Under the pieces are notes generated by a model that was not told the origin of the DNA, did not search any database, and saw nothing but the letters and a program-made list of their open reading frames with translations. A stretch of DNA of 8,752 nt from Deltaproteobacteria bacterium (GTDB lineage: Bacteria; Desulfobacterota; Desulfobacteria; C00003060): assembly GCA_030667105.1 (NCBI GenBank), contig DAOUWN010000064.1, positions 1 to 8,752 on the forward strand, in the 5' to 3' direction. Of this stretch, positions 1-5,903 are shown piece by piece. Position 1 is the first letter of the stretch; every line of letters begins with the position of its first letter. The position numbers and the translations under genes were made by a program.

Positions 1-298
1 TTATTCCCTTCTTTTGGCTTTCCTGATAGAGCAACTCGCGCTCGATAAGTCTTTCAATGGCTTTCTTCTTGATTTCCACTAACTGCGCATCGTCTAAAGG
101 TTTTCCCATGCCGGAAAGTCGTCTCTGCGCACCAGCCATCTCCCTTTTAAGGTCGGCCTGTGTGATTACTGATCCGTTAACAACTGCAGCTTTATCTTGT
201 GAAAGGTTCTTTTCTCCTGCTACTGACAACGAGACGACTGATGCCAGAGCAAAAGCCATTATTGGTGCCCAAAATGCTCTCTTGGCTCTTTGCTGCAT
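1..298 (-). CDS. Exported SurA-like peptidyl-prolyl isomerase/chaperone, N-terminal part (runs off window)
   Basis: The first 99 codons are visible; the gene continues beyond base 1. A basic start (MQQRAKR) is followed by a hydrophobic stretch at about residues 8-27, which is a Sec signal peptide ending near SVAG. The next part, [18 protein letters not shown], is the typical opening of the SurA/PrsA/parvulin-type N-terminal chaperone domain, followed by the charged helices usual there ([19 protein letters not shown]). Proteins of this family help outer-membrane or secreted proteins fold in the periplasm. Whether a rotamase domain follows cannot be seen. The start is chosen because AAGGAGG lies about six bases upstream of this ATG. 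It overlaps the tail of the damaged cold-shock frame upstream by 40 bases. Confidence 0.8.
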   Translation of the reverse strand, partial: MQQRAKRAFWAPIMAFALASVVSLSVAGEKNLSQDKAAVVNGSVITQADLKREMAGAQRRLSGMGKPLDDAQLVEIKKKAIERLIERELLYQESQKKGI

Positions 299-540
299 CG
301 AAGTTCCTCCTTCTCACAAACTTGAGGGCATCTCGCCTTAGCTCCACTAGATGCCCTTGATGATTGAACGGTTGCTCTCTGCAGCTTGATGACGTCCTTA
401 GCCACAGGTCCCCTGGTGCCCTGTTCTACGTCAAAATTCACCCGTTCGCCTTCAGCAAGCGTCTTAAATCCAGACCCGCTAATAGCACAATGATGAACAA
501 AGACGTCCGTCGCACCATTTGTCTCAATGAAACCATACAT
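259..540 (-). pseudogene. Cold-shock-domain protein remnant (5' end disrupted, read-through C-terminus)
   Basis: Residues 1-53 of the open frame match the CspA family: [20 protein letters not shown] contains the end of RNP-1 and RNP-2 (VFVHH), and the match runs on to [24 protein letters not shown]. The essential first strand (VKWFN) is missing. Just upstream, 556-550 reads GTGAAGT (V-K-W begun) and then goes directly to AACACTAAA (N-T-K), so about 8 bases that would encode W-F-N appear deleted. An in-frame TGA follows from that. The RNP-1 glycine is also replaced by Met (KMYGF for KGYGF), and there is no normal start at the expected place. At the 3' end the frame does not stop after IKL; it runs on for about 40 unrelated residues into the SurA-like gene. 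Intact members are about 65-70 residues and bind single-stranded RNA/DNA. I call it a decayed gene. A truncated but translated protein from the ATG at 540 cannot be excluded. Confidence 0.7.
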
Positions 541-581
541 TTTAGTGTTACTTCACGTATGATTCTGTGTCAATCAAGACT

Positions 582-1418
582 TCACGGCGCAGGGCAAATT
601 TGATCTAAGGGCTCGCGTGAGATCTCCTGGAACTGTTTCAAAAACGCGGCCAGGTCCGCATCTTTCCGGATTCCCAGACGGGTTAAAGAAAAATCATATC
701 GGACCGGATCTGCAGGAACAATAATTCGGAAGGCCTTCGTGATCTCGGTTGCCGCGCGCATGTCTGCGTGTTTGCGCGTTGTAAGGCCAAGCAACTGACA
801 AATCCTGTGCATATGAGTATCAACTGGGACTATCAGCTTTGATACGGGCACATTTTTCCATCCCCCCGGATCTACTTCATCCGAGCGAACCATCCACCGG
901 AGGAAGAGGTTGAGTCGCTTGCATGCGCTGCCCTTGGTGGGCGATGGGACCAGGTGCTCCAGGTTGTCGTCAGCCAAGACTCTCAATTCGCTTGTAAAGG
1001 CAGAAAGGGCCGGAAGTATTGTATCGTCATCATCATTTGAGCCGGCCGAAAAACACGCCTGAAGAGAACCGTGGCGCTCCAGAACTTCCCTCACACCGAA
1101 TAACATGGCGCAAAGCTTTTGGTCGTTGGTAAATCGGTGCTTGAAGCCAGAAAAGGTCTGGCGCATCCTTCTAAGGGAAGCCCGCTTTAGGAATACCGAT
1201 GGACTTGGCGCCATCCGTTCAAGAACAGAGGAAACGCTCTTCAAGATATGGGCAACCCTTCCGTAGGCGAGCGATGAGGCAACAAATGCCACGATTTCAC
1301 GGTTACAGAGGTCTTCGTAATGATACACGAACTCAAGGGGGTCAGGATGTACAAACTCGCGCCGATTGTACTGACGGTAAAGCTCCTCGAACCTGTCTTT
1401 AGAGATCTTTGGCGGCAC
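582..1418 (-). CDS. TIGR02757 (DUF2400) family protein
   Basis: A 278-residue protein matching the TIGR02757/DUF2400 family in its conserved blocks: LYRQYNRREFVHPDPLEFVY (about residues 13-32), DLCNREIVAFVASSLAYGRV (36-55), SACKRLNLFLRWMVR (164-178), VPVDTHMHRICQLLGL (197-212) and DPVRYDFSLTRLGI (237-250). The function of the family is not established to my knowledge. The VDTHxHR..xLGL block resembles the catalytic-Asp segment of HhH-GPD (endonuclease III-like) glycosylases, so a DNA-repair link is a reasonable inference. The GTG at 1418 is chosen because GGAGG lies 8 bases ahead and family homology begins directly after it. The frame stays open to an ATG at 1517, which would add 33 non-homologous-looking residues. 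It lies 132 bases downstream of the cytochrome gene. Confidence 0.82.
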   Translation of the reverse strand: MPPKISKDRFEELYRQYNRREFVHPDPLEFVYHYEDLCNREIVAFVASSLAYGRVAHILKSVSSVLERMAPSPSVFLKRASLRRMRQTFSGFKHRFTNDQKLCAMLFGVREVLERHGSLQACFSAGSNDDDDTILPALSAFTSELRVLADDNLEHLVPSPTKGSACKRLNLFLRWMVRSDEVDPGGWKNVPVSKLIVPVDTHMHRICQLLGLTTRKHADMRAATEITKAFRIIVPADPVRYDFSLTRLGIRKDADLAAFLKQFQEISREPLDQICPAP

Positions 1419-1550
1419 GCAGAGGACCTCCGTGATATCACGTCTTTTTCGAATACTCCTCCAACCTTGTATAGGCAGAGCCAAAGAACTCTGACACCCA
1501 GAGGCGGTACTTCCCAAGACACAATGAATCGCAGTAACAAGTTGTAGATG

Positions 1551-2834
1551 CTATTTTTCCACCTTGGCTGTAGCCCTCATGGTCTTGGCAAGTTCCTTAA
1601 TCTCACCCAGGTCCTTCACCATCATGGCCCAACCGTACCAGTAGGCATAATCAGGATTGACGTGAAAAAATGCCTGGTAGGTCCGCATCCTGTGCTTCAT
1701 GTACATCTGGAACAGGACCTGATCTATAAATGAGAGTTTGTTCAGATCGCCACCACCGGTTTGCATGAAATACAAAAAGTCCGGATAAGCAAAGGCATAG
1801 TTTTCGGGTTTCTTGATGATGCCGTCCTTGTAAAGGGCAGCAACGGTGTCAATGCCTTCTGCCATGAGGCGGTCAGCCTTCTGAATCATGGAGTCCCCCA
1901 TGGCAAGCTGCTCGCTGGCATACTGCTTAGAGTGACACTTGCTGCAGGTTTTGATCATCTTGTCCCGTTCAGTTTGCCACGCCTCTTGAGTCAGGCGGAC
2001 CATGTCCACGGACTTTACTGCTTCAAGCCGTCCAGTCGGCTGACCCGTCTCAGGGTTCAGCACCCCGAGGGCCTTGAGGATCGTCACCCTGTCTGCGGCC
2101 CACTGTTTGTCTTCAGGAAGGGGGAGCCGCACCCCCAGGAAGCCCCAGGCGGTCCTGTTGGTATGGGTGCCGCCAGGCAGGTGGCAGAACTGGCAGGTGG
2201 GCGCTGCGGCGTTTTCGGGGAGCTTACCTTTTTCCTTCACAGCGTAACGGGTGCCGTGTTTGGAACTGCTCCACATCTCCCATTGGGGGTGATCGTAGCC
2301 CATGTGGCACTGCTGGCAGGCCTTGGGATCAAGGGCCTCTTTCTTAGAGAAGCTGTGTCTGGTATGGCACTCGTCACACGAGTTGTTCTGGTAGCGGTAG
2401 CCTTTGTCACGCTGCTCTTTTTTCTGGGCCTCAGACTTGATTCCCATGTTGTGGCAGCCCCCACAGCCCCTGCCTCCTTCCATCAATTCGTCGGGTTCAA
2501 CATGGGTGATGGGAAGGGCGTTCAAGGTTGTCCAGCCAAAGTTATGCTTGCCCTTTGCAAACTGGTCAAACTGTTCCTCGTGGCACTCGGCGCACACACT
2601 TTCATCGGGAAGCTCTGCAAGATCGGCGTCTTTTGCTCCTTTGTGCTTGTCACCATGGCACACGGAACACGTCACCTCTTCCTTGCTGTGCCTGCTGGAC
2701 TCCCAGTCAGCTACCTGTCCCGGAGAAATCTTCTTGTGACAGGTGATACAGGCATCTTCAGCTCCAATTGCCAATGTAGTAAAACAGAACATGGCGATGG
2801 AGCATCCCAATAGAGCAATCCACTTTTTCTTCAT
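1551..2834 (-). CDS. Exported octaheme cytochrome c, hydroxylamine oxidoreductase (HAO) type
   Basis: A 427-residue protein with a signal peptide (MKKKW, then a hydrophobic core, cleavage likely after AIGA at residue 25), so it acts in the periplasm. Eight CxxCH heme sites start at residues 29, 56, 81, 124, 153, 173, 214 and 297. Eight hemes, a large heme-free C-terminal helical part, CxxCHTRHSFS and CQQCHMGYDHPQWEMW..SKHG are the hallmarks of the HAO / octaheme nitrite-reductase superfamily. The C-terminal region is rich in tyrosine (residues 378, 386, 396, 398, 400). In true HAO one such Tyr crosslinks to the catalytic P460 heme, while reductive members lack it; I cannot decide which applies by eye. 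Either hydroxylamine oxidation or, more likely in an anaerobe, nitrite/hydroxylamine reduction is possible. AAGGAGG lies six bases before the ATG. It starts 36 bases after the siroheme protein gene, so the two are probably cotranscribed. No NapC/NrfH-type quinol partner is visible. Confidence 0.85.
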   Translation of the reverse strand: MKKKWIALLGCSIAMFCFTTLAIGAEDACITCHKKISPGQVADWESSRHSKEEVTCSVCHGDKHKGAKDADLAELPDESVCAECHEEQFDQFAKGKHNFGWTTLNALPITHVEPDELMEGGRGCGGCHNMGIKSEAQKKEQRDKGYRYQNNSCDECHTRHSFSKKEALDPKACQQCHMGYDHPQWEMWSSSKHGTRYAVKEKGKLPENAAAPTCQFCHLPGGTHTNRTAWGFLGVRLPLPEDKQWAADRVTILKALGVLNPETGQPTGRLEAVKSVDMVRLTQEAWQTERDKMIKTCSKCHSKQYASEQLAMGDSMIQKADRLMAEGIDTVAALYKDGIIKKPENYAFAYPDFLYFMQTGGGDLNKLSFIDQVLFQMYMKHRMRTYQAFFHVNPDYAYWYGWAMMVKDLGEIKELAKTMRATAKVEK

Positions 2835-2870
2835 AACGTACCTCCTTAGTTAGTAGAGAGTGGTCCATGG

Positions 2871-3524
2871 TCAACAGACTGCCTTCTTGAATTCCTCAAT
2901 GCTAATGCGCTCGATGAATCGAGCGGTTCTTTCCTTCTTCTTACCGTTGGCCGCATAGTACTCAAAACATTTCCTGGCTAAGTCGATCACCTCCTCGTTG
3001 GTCAGGTCTTCTGCAATCACATCTCCGATTCGGGGCTTACGCGCAGCATTACCCCCGAAGATCACTGTCCATCCTGATTTTTTGCCAAAGGCGCCAAAGT
3101 CTCGCATGTAGCTCTCGCCACAGTTCATGGAACAGCCCGATATGCCGATTTTGGCCTTTGCAGGTAGATCCATGCCCACGAAAAGGTTTTCCAGTTTACC
3201 TCCCAATCCCAGCGAGTCCTGCACACCTAACTTACACAAAGTATTCCCAGGACAAGCTTGTACATAATGAACGCATAATTCCACGGCCGGTCCCACGTCT
3301 ATGCCCAGATCTCGCCAGACATCATCAACGACTTCGGGTTTCATTCCAACCAGTGCCATGCGTTGGGCTGATGTAATCTTGATGATGGGGATCTCATATT
3401 TGCGCACTACCTTGGCTATGGTTTCCAACGTATCGGGTGTCACAATCCCCAAGGGCATTCTGGGTACGACTCCATAGGTCTTCTTGTCTCGTTGAATGAT
3501 AGCTCCTTTTGGTCTATCAGGCAT
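2871..3524 (-). CDS. Small siroheme/4Fe-4S nitrite-or-sulfite reductase-like protein
   Basis: A 217-residue cytoplasmic protein with the layout of minimal siroheme reductases. An N-terminal ferredoxin-like half-domain (about residues 12-75, with TYGVVPRMPLGIVTPDTLETIA) is followed by the siroheme/4Fe-4S domain. Four cysteines in the order Cx5C and Cx3C (C91, C97, C131, C135; QACPGNTLCKLG and GISGCSMNCGES) ligate the cluster coupled to siroheme. It is far shorter than NirB, CysI or DsrA/B and resembles the roughly 25-kDa assimilatory-type sulfite reductase of Desulfovibrio and related NirA-like proteins. Substrate (sulfite, nitrite, or a non-catalytic role) cannot be told from sequence. The ATG at 3524 is preferred because AAGGAGG sits six bases upstream. 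An in-frame ATG at 3545 lies upstream of that RBS and has no good site of its own. It leads the unit with the octaheme cytochrome. Confidence 0.85.
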   Translation of the reverse strand: MPDRPKGAIIQRDKKTYGVVPRMPLGIVTPDTLETIAKVVRKYEIPIIKITSAQRMALVGMKPEVVDDVWRDLGIDVGPAVELCVHYVQACPGNTLCKLGVQDSLGLGGKLENLFVGMDLPAKAKIGISGCSMNCGESYMRDFGAFGKKSGWTVIFGGNAARKPRIGDVIAEDLTNEEVIDLARKCFEYYAANGKKKERTARFIERISIEEFKKAVC

Positions 3525-3613
3525 GATTGTCCTCCTTGATTTCATAGTCCCTTGCCGTATGCACGCCTTCGGTAGTCGGCAATAAGCAATATACCCAAAG
3601 CGGACTTGTTAAT

Positions 3614-3699
3614 ATTCACCGCAGAGTGCACCGAGACCGCGGGTTAATGAATTCATTGTATTTTGTCTCTGCGCTCTCTGCGTCCTCTGTGGTTAAATA
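3614..3699. repeat. MITE-like CAGAG-rich intergenic repeat with imperfect terminal inverted repeats
   Basis: The left end reads ATTCACCGCAGAG (3614-3626). The right end, read on the other strand, is TTTAACCACAGAG, agreeing at about 10 of 12 core positions. Inside are short tandem CTCTGCG/CTCTCTGCG units (about 3666-3690) and, near the centre, a perfect 12-base palindrome AATGAATTCATT at 3646-3657. I recognise the ACCACAGAGGACGCAGAG pattern as a type of dispersed intergenic repeat found in many bacterial genomes, Desulfobacterota included. It fills most of the 191-base gap between the ferredoxin-like gene and the siroheme protein gene. Confidence 0.6.
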
Positions 3700-3715
3700 C
3701 TTTTTGCGCGAGCCC

Positions 3716-4477
3716 TTAGGCCGCCAATTTCTCCTTTTTCAAAACCTCCCCCCTGGCACTTATGACCACCAGCTCCACTGGTATTTCCTTTTTCGCCTCT
3801 TCCATGGCGTTCTTGATGATCACGGGAAGCCCTGAACAGCAGGGCACCTCCATAATGGGCACCGTGATGCTCTTTATGTCGGCTATCCTAAATATCTCAG
3901 CGAACCTTCCGACGTATTCCTTTACATCATCAAATTTTGGACACCCCACCATAACGACCTTGCCTTTGAGAAAATCTTGATGGAAACTCGGATAGGCAAC
4001 AGGTACGCAGTCTGCCGCAACTAGTAGATGTGCCCCTTTCAAGAAGGGTGCGTTCGGCGGTACCAACCTGATTTGAACAGGCCAGTGGGAAAGAGCAGAA
4101 GCAGAGCTCTTATACATGGATGGCTCACCAAGCCCCTGACAGGACGGATGAGGAACAAATGTCTGGATTTGGGTCGAGGGACATCCGCATGGCAAAGTCG
4201 CCTCTTGATGACTCTCCCTTTGAGCCTTCAAACCCAAGTATTCTTCAACAGCCTCCTCATCGAATTCCTCGGCTTCACGTTCAACTACGGAAAGTGCCCC
4301 GGTAGGACATTCTCCTAAGCATGCCCCCAGACCATCGCAGTATTTGTCCGCAACGAGCCTGGCTTTCCCGTCAATGATCTCGATAGCCCCCTCGGCACAG
4401 GTGGGAACGCACTGGCCGCAGCCATCGCAAAGTTCGTCGTCTATCTCAATAATCTGTCTCTTTATCTTCATCTTCAT
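3716..4477 (-). CDS. 4Fe-4S ferredoxin-like protein with C-terminal cysteine-bearing domain
   Basis: A 253-residue protein. The N-terminal ferredoxin fold has a complete CxxCxxCxxxC site (C17, C20, C23, C27: CDGCGQCVPTC) and a second site, YCDGLGACLGECP, with C47, C53 and C57 but Leu at position 50 where the second cysteine belongs. That second pattern is, as I recall, typical of this family and may hold a 3Fe-4S or alternatively ligated cluster. An acidic helix (EEFDEEAVEEYL) follows, then a region with CGCP (97-100), C113, C157, C179 and a CC pair (213-214) in strands such as HLLVAADCVPVAYPSF and VVMVGCPKFDD. The C-terminal domain's function is unknown to me; it is soluble, with no signal peptide. 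A role as electron carrier or redox scaffold is inferred. It begins 5 bases after the HD-domain gene, so translation is likely coupled. GGAAAG precedes the first ATG; a second ATG two codons on is possible. Confidence 0.8.
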   Translation of the reverse strand: MKMKIKRQIIEIDDELCDGCGQCVPTCAEGAIEIIDGKARLVADKYCDGLGACLGECPTGALSVVEREAEEFDEEAVEEYLGLKAQRESHQEATLPCGCPSTQIQTFVPHPSCQGLGEPSMYKSSASALSHWPVQIRLVPPNAPFLKGAHLLVAADCVPVAYPSFHQDFLKGKVVMVGCPKFDDVKEYVGRFAEIFRIADIKSITVPIMEVPCCSGLPVIIKNAMEEAKKEIPVELVVISARGEVLKKEKLAA

Positions 4478-4482
4478 CTTTC

Positions 4483-5229
4483 CTACCCAAACAAGGCCTC
4501 ACGGGCCAACCGCTTCCCGGAATCAGTTAACATTTTCTTTTCAACGATCTCTGACAATTTTTCTCTTTCAATCTCCCTGTGCTTTTGGTTTTCCTCAAGA
4601 TTGACGATCAGGTCAGCATCGTAGACAATCTTAAAGCTCAACGTCTCTTCATCCCTGGGGTGATGGTGATGCCCGATGATGTCACAGACCTCATCTATGA
4701 GTGCCTCCCCTGCGCCCAATGTGCTCAGGATCTCCCTGGCAACAGGAGGTCCTTCTTTTTGGTGATGCCGGGCTGCCGTGCTGTTGTATTTTCGTTCAGC
4801 TTCATGCATCCCGATGTCGTGGAGCACTGCTGCAGCCAGCACGACCCGGGGCTCTCCGCCTTCCTTGATCATGATCTCCTGGGCCCGCTCCAAAACCATC
4901 AGGGCGTGGGCTATCCGTTTCTGGTCCTCTCCGAACTTCTGTTTCATGGCCGATATCAAGGAGTCGACCAAGGCCTTTTCCTCTTTGTCAGTCAATCTCA
5001 CGGCGTCCCTTGGATCGAATCCGAGGCAATCTTTGGCGTGCTCGCACCACTGTGCGCAGCCAACGTTGAGTTTGGGGTTTCGTATCTGGTGGCCACAGCG
5101 GGGGCAGCGACGTTTGGCGTCGTCTTTGAAAAACTCCACGAAAAAACCGCATTCTGCACAGGGTATCTCAAAAATATCTCCAGGCGTCCAAAACATGGTG
5201 TCTTGCCCTGGGCACATAGTTTTGGCCAT
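4483..5229 (-). CDS. Zinc-ribbon plus HD-domain phosphohydrolase-like protein
   Basis: A 248-residue cytoplasmic protein. The N-terminal part holds a probable zinc ribbon (C24xxC27 and C42PxC45, with further cysteines at 58, 62 and 68). The C-terminal half (about 100-215) is an HD domain: H108 (RIAHAL), the HD pair H137-D138 in LHDIGMHE, a His run at 187-190 (GHHHHP) and Asp in YDADLIVN (204, 206), all present as expected for metal-dependent phosphohydrolases. The substrate, perhaps a nucleotide, is unknown. Start: the frame is open to 5604, but the upstream part overlaps the regulator gene in another frame and looks non-coding. The ATG at 5229 follows AAGGG and lies 4 bases after the regulator's stop, which fits an operon. 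Confidence 0.82.
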   Translation of the reverse strand: MAKTMCPGQDTMFWTPGDIFEIPCAECGFFVEFFKDDAKRRCPRCGHQIRNPKLNVGCAQWCEHAKDCLGFDPRDAVRLTDKEEKALVDSLISAMKQKFGEDQKRIAHALMVLERAQEIMIKEGGEPRVVLAAAVLHDIGMHEAERKYNSTAARHHQKEGPPVAREILSTLGAGEALIDEVCDIIGHHHHPRDEETLSFKIVYDADLIVNLEENQKHREIEREKLSEIVEKKMLTDSGKRLAREALFG

Positions 5230-5233
5230 GATG

Positions 5234-5650
5234 TCATCCCTTAAAGACTCTTGCCAAGTGCGAGAGTTTATTTTTTGTAAGGTACTTCTTGGTCCACTGA
5301 TCGATTTGCTTGAGCAGATCTCCGAACATGCACTTCCCTCCATGACAAATAGGCCGGCCAAGAAGACACTTCGTCTCCTCAAGCGGACCTTCAATAGCTT
5401 CGTAGACTTCCAGCAGGCTGATCTCCCTGGCAGGCCGTTTAAGGACAAATCCGCCTTTGGGACCTCGCGTGGAGCTGACCAATCCTGCCTTGGCCAGCCG
5501 CTGCAGGACTTTGGCGAGGTGAGCTTCCGAGCTTCCGAGCATGGAGGCAATCTCCTTGCTCGGCACCACCCGACCCGATTCGCTGGCAAGAAAAACCATT
5601 GCATGAATGGCCACTGAAGCAGCTTCGGATATTCGCATTACGTTTGACAT
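5234..5650 (-). CDS. Rrf2-family iron-sulfur transcriptional regulator
   Basis: A 138-residue Rrf2/IscR/NsrR-type repressor. The N-terminal winged helix (RISEAASVAIHAMVFLASESGRVV, then SSEAHLAKVLQRLAKAGLV, with the wing STRGPKGGFVLKRP) is clear. After the helix LLEVYEAIEG come three cysteines, C95, C102 and C107 (Cx6CxxxxC: CLLGRPICHGGKC), the usual place for an Fe-S cluster that senses NO, O2 or iron-sulfur status. It is the first gene of a three-gene unit and most likely controls its own promoter through the palindrome at 5680-5693. Start: ATG at 5650; a TTG two codons earlier and an ATG at 5638 are alternatives, and none has a strong ribosome site. Which signal it senses cannot be told from the sequence. 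Confidence 0.88.
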   Translation of the reverse strand: MSNVMRISEAASVAIHAMVFLASESGRVVPSKEIASMLGSSEAHLAKVLQRLAKAGLVSSTRGPKGGFVLKRPAREISLLEVYEAIEGPLEETKCLLGRPICHGGKCMFGDLLKQIDQWTKKYLTKNKLSHLARVFKG

Positions 5651-5679
5651 AGGCAATTCATTCCATAAGTGTGTATTCA

Positions 5680-5693
5680 GGTATTTAAATACC
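5680..5693. promoter_or_regulatory. Perfect palindrome, likely Rrf2 operator
   Basis: GGTATTTAAATACC is a perfect 14-base inverted repeat about 30 bases before the regulator's ATG. It overlaps the last two bases of the proposed -10 box and covers the expected transcription start. That is where a repressor's own operator would lie. Rrf2-family sites often carry GGTAT/ATACC half-sites. Binding is inferred. Confidence 0.6.
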
Positions 5694-5720
5694 CATATAT
5701 CACTTTTATGTCATTGTCAA
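5692..5720 (-). promoter_or_regulatory. sigma70-type promoter of the Rrf2-led unit
   Basis: On the minus strand TTGACA (5720-5715) is a perfect -35 box. After 17 bases comes TATGGG (5697-5692) as a weak -10 box. An alternative TATATG lies two bases nearer. Ideal spacing and position directly upstream of the regulator support it; the poor -10 fits a regulated promoter. Confidence 0.5.
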
Positions 5721-5745
5721 CATCTTTAAGTGTAGGGTCTAACAT

Positions 5746-5771
5746 TTTGTCATTTCGAGCGTAGCGACAAA
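5746..5771. repeat. Short dispersed-type repeat GTCATTTCGAGCG...GCGACAAATCTT with hairpin arms
   Basis: TTTGTC (5746-5751) and GACAAA (5766-5771) form a 6-base inverted repeat around TTTCGAGCGTAGC. The wording GTCATTTCGAGCGnAGCGA..AAATCTT is familiar to me as an intergenic repeat in several bacterial phyla. It lies between the end of the HEAT gene cluster and the Rrf2 promoter. It has no U-run and is not a convincing terminator. Confidence 0.4.
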
Positions 5772-5810
5772 TCTTGTATACAACAGATGAACTTGACAGT
5801 GATTGAGGTT

Positions 5811-5903
5811 TCATCGCTCTTGAGAAAGCTCTTCAATTTCTTCGGTCATATATTCCAGATGTTCTTGACCGGTCTTTTCAGGGCAACAATTCTCCCTTTC
5901 CAT
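5811..5903 (-). CDS. Possible 30-residue small protein overlapping the HEAT gene end
   Basis: A short frame, MERENCCPEKTGQEHLEYMT followed by EEIEELSQER, starts 26 bases inside the 3' end of the HEAT gene in the +1 frame and ends before the intergenic repeat. It is very acidic, with a CCP motif near the start and an amphipathic C-terminal helix. Its codon choice looks like real protein rather than chance translation. A weak GGACGG lies upstream, and overlap with the HEAT stop codon would allow translational coupling. The alternative is that it is the old C-terminus of the HEAT protein, cut off by a frameshift. No family recognised. Confidence 0.35.
   Translation of the reverse strand: MERENCCPEKTGQEHLEYMTEEIEELSQER

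Noticed and set aside
1419..1550. 132-base gap between cytochrome and TIGR02757 genes
   Set aside because: No promoter, hairpin or small frame with support was found; the frame open to 1517 lacks a ribosome site and homology.
1761..2813. 350-codon open frame on the plus strand
   Set aside because: It lies wholly antisense to the eight-heme cytochrome gene. The encoded protein has no recognisable family, and the opposite strand has all heme motifs, a signal peptide and a strong ribosome site.
3614..3699. CRISPR-like array from the repeated CAGAG units
   Set aside because: Units are short and adjacent, with no regular spacers and no cas genes nearby.
605..3719. 13-base inverted match CTAAGGGCTCGCG at 605-617 and 3707-3719
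   Set aside because: About one such 13-base match is expected by chance in a window of this size; the two sites share only nearness to stop codons.
5230..5604. Upstream extension of the HD-domain gene to 5604
   Set aside because: It overlaps the Rrf2 gene almost fully in another frame, and homology and a ribosome site both support the ATG at 5229.
4579..5617. Long plus-strand frames (about 221 and 279 codons)
   Set aside because: Antisense to the HD-domain and Rrf2 genes, with no domain pattern; shadows of conserved minus-strand coding sequence.
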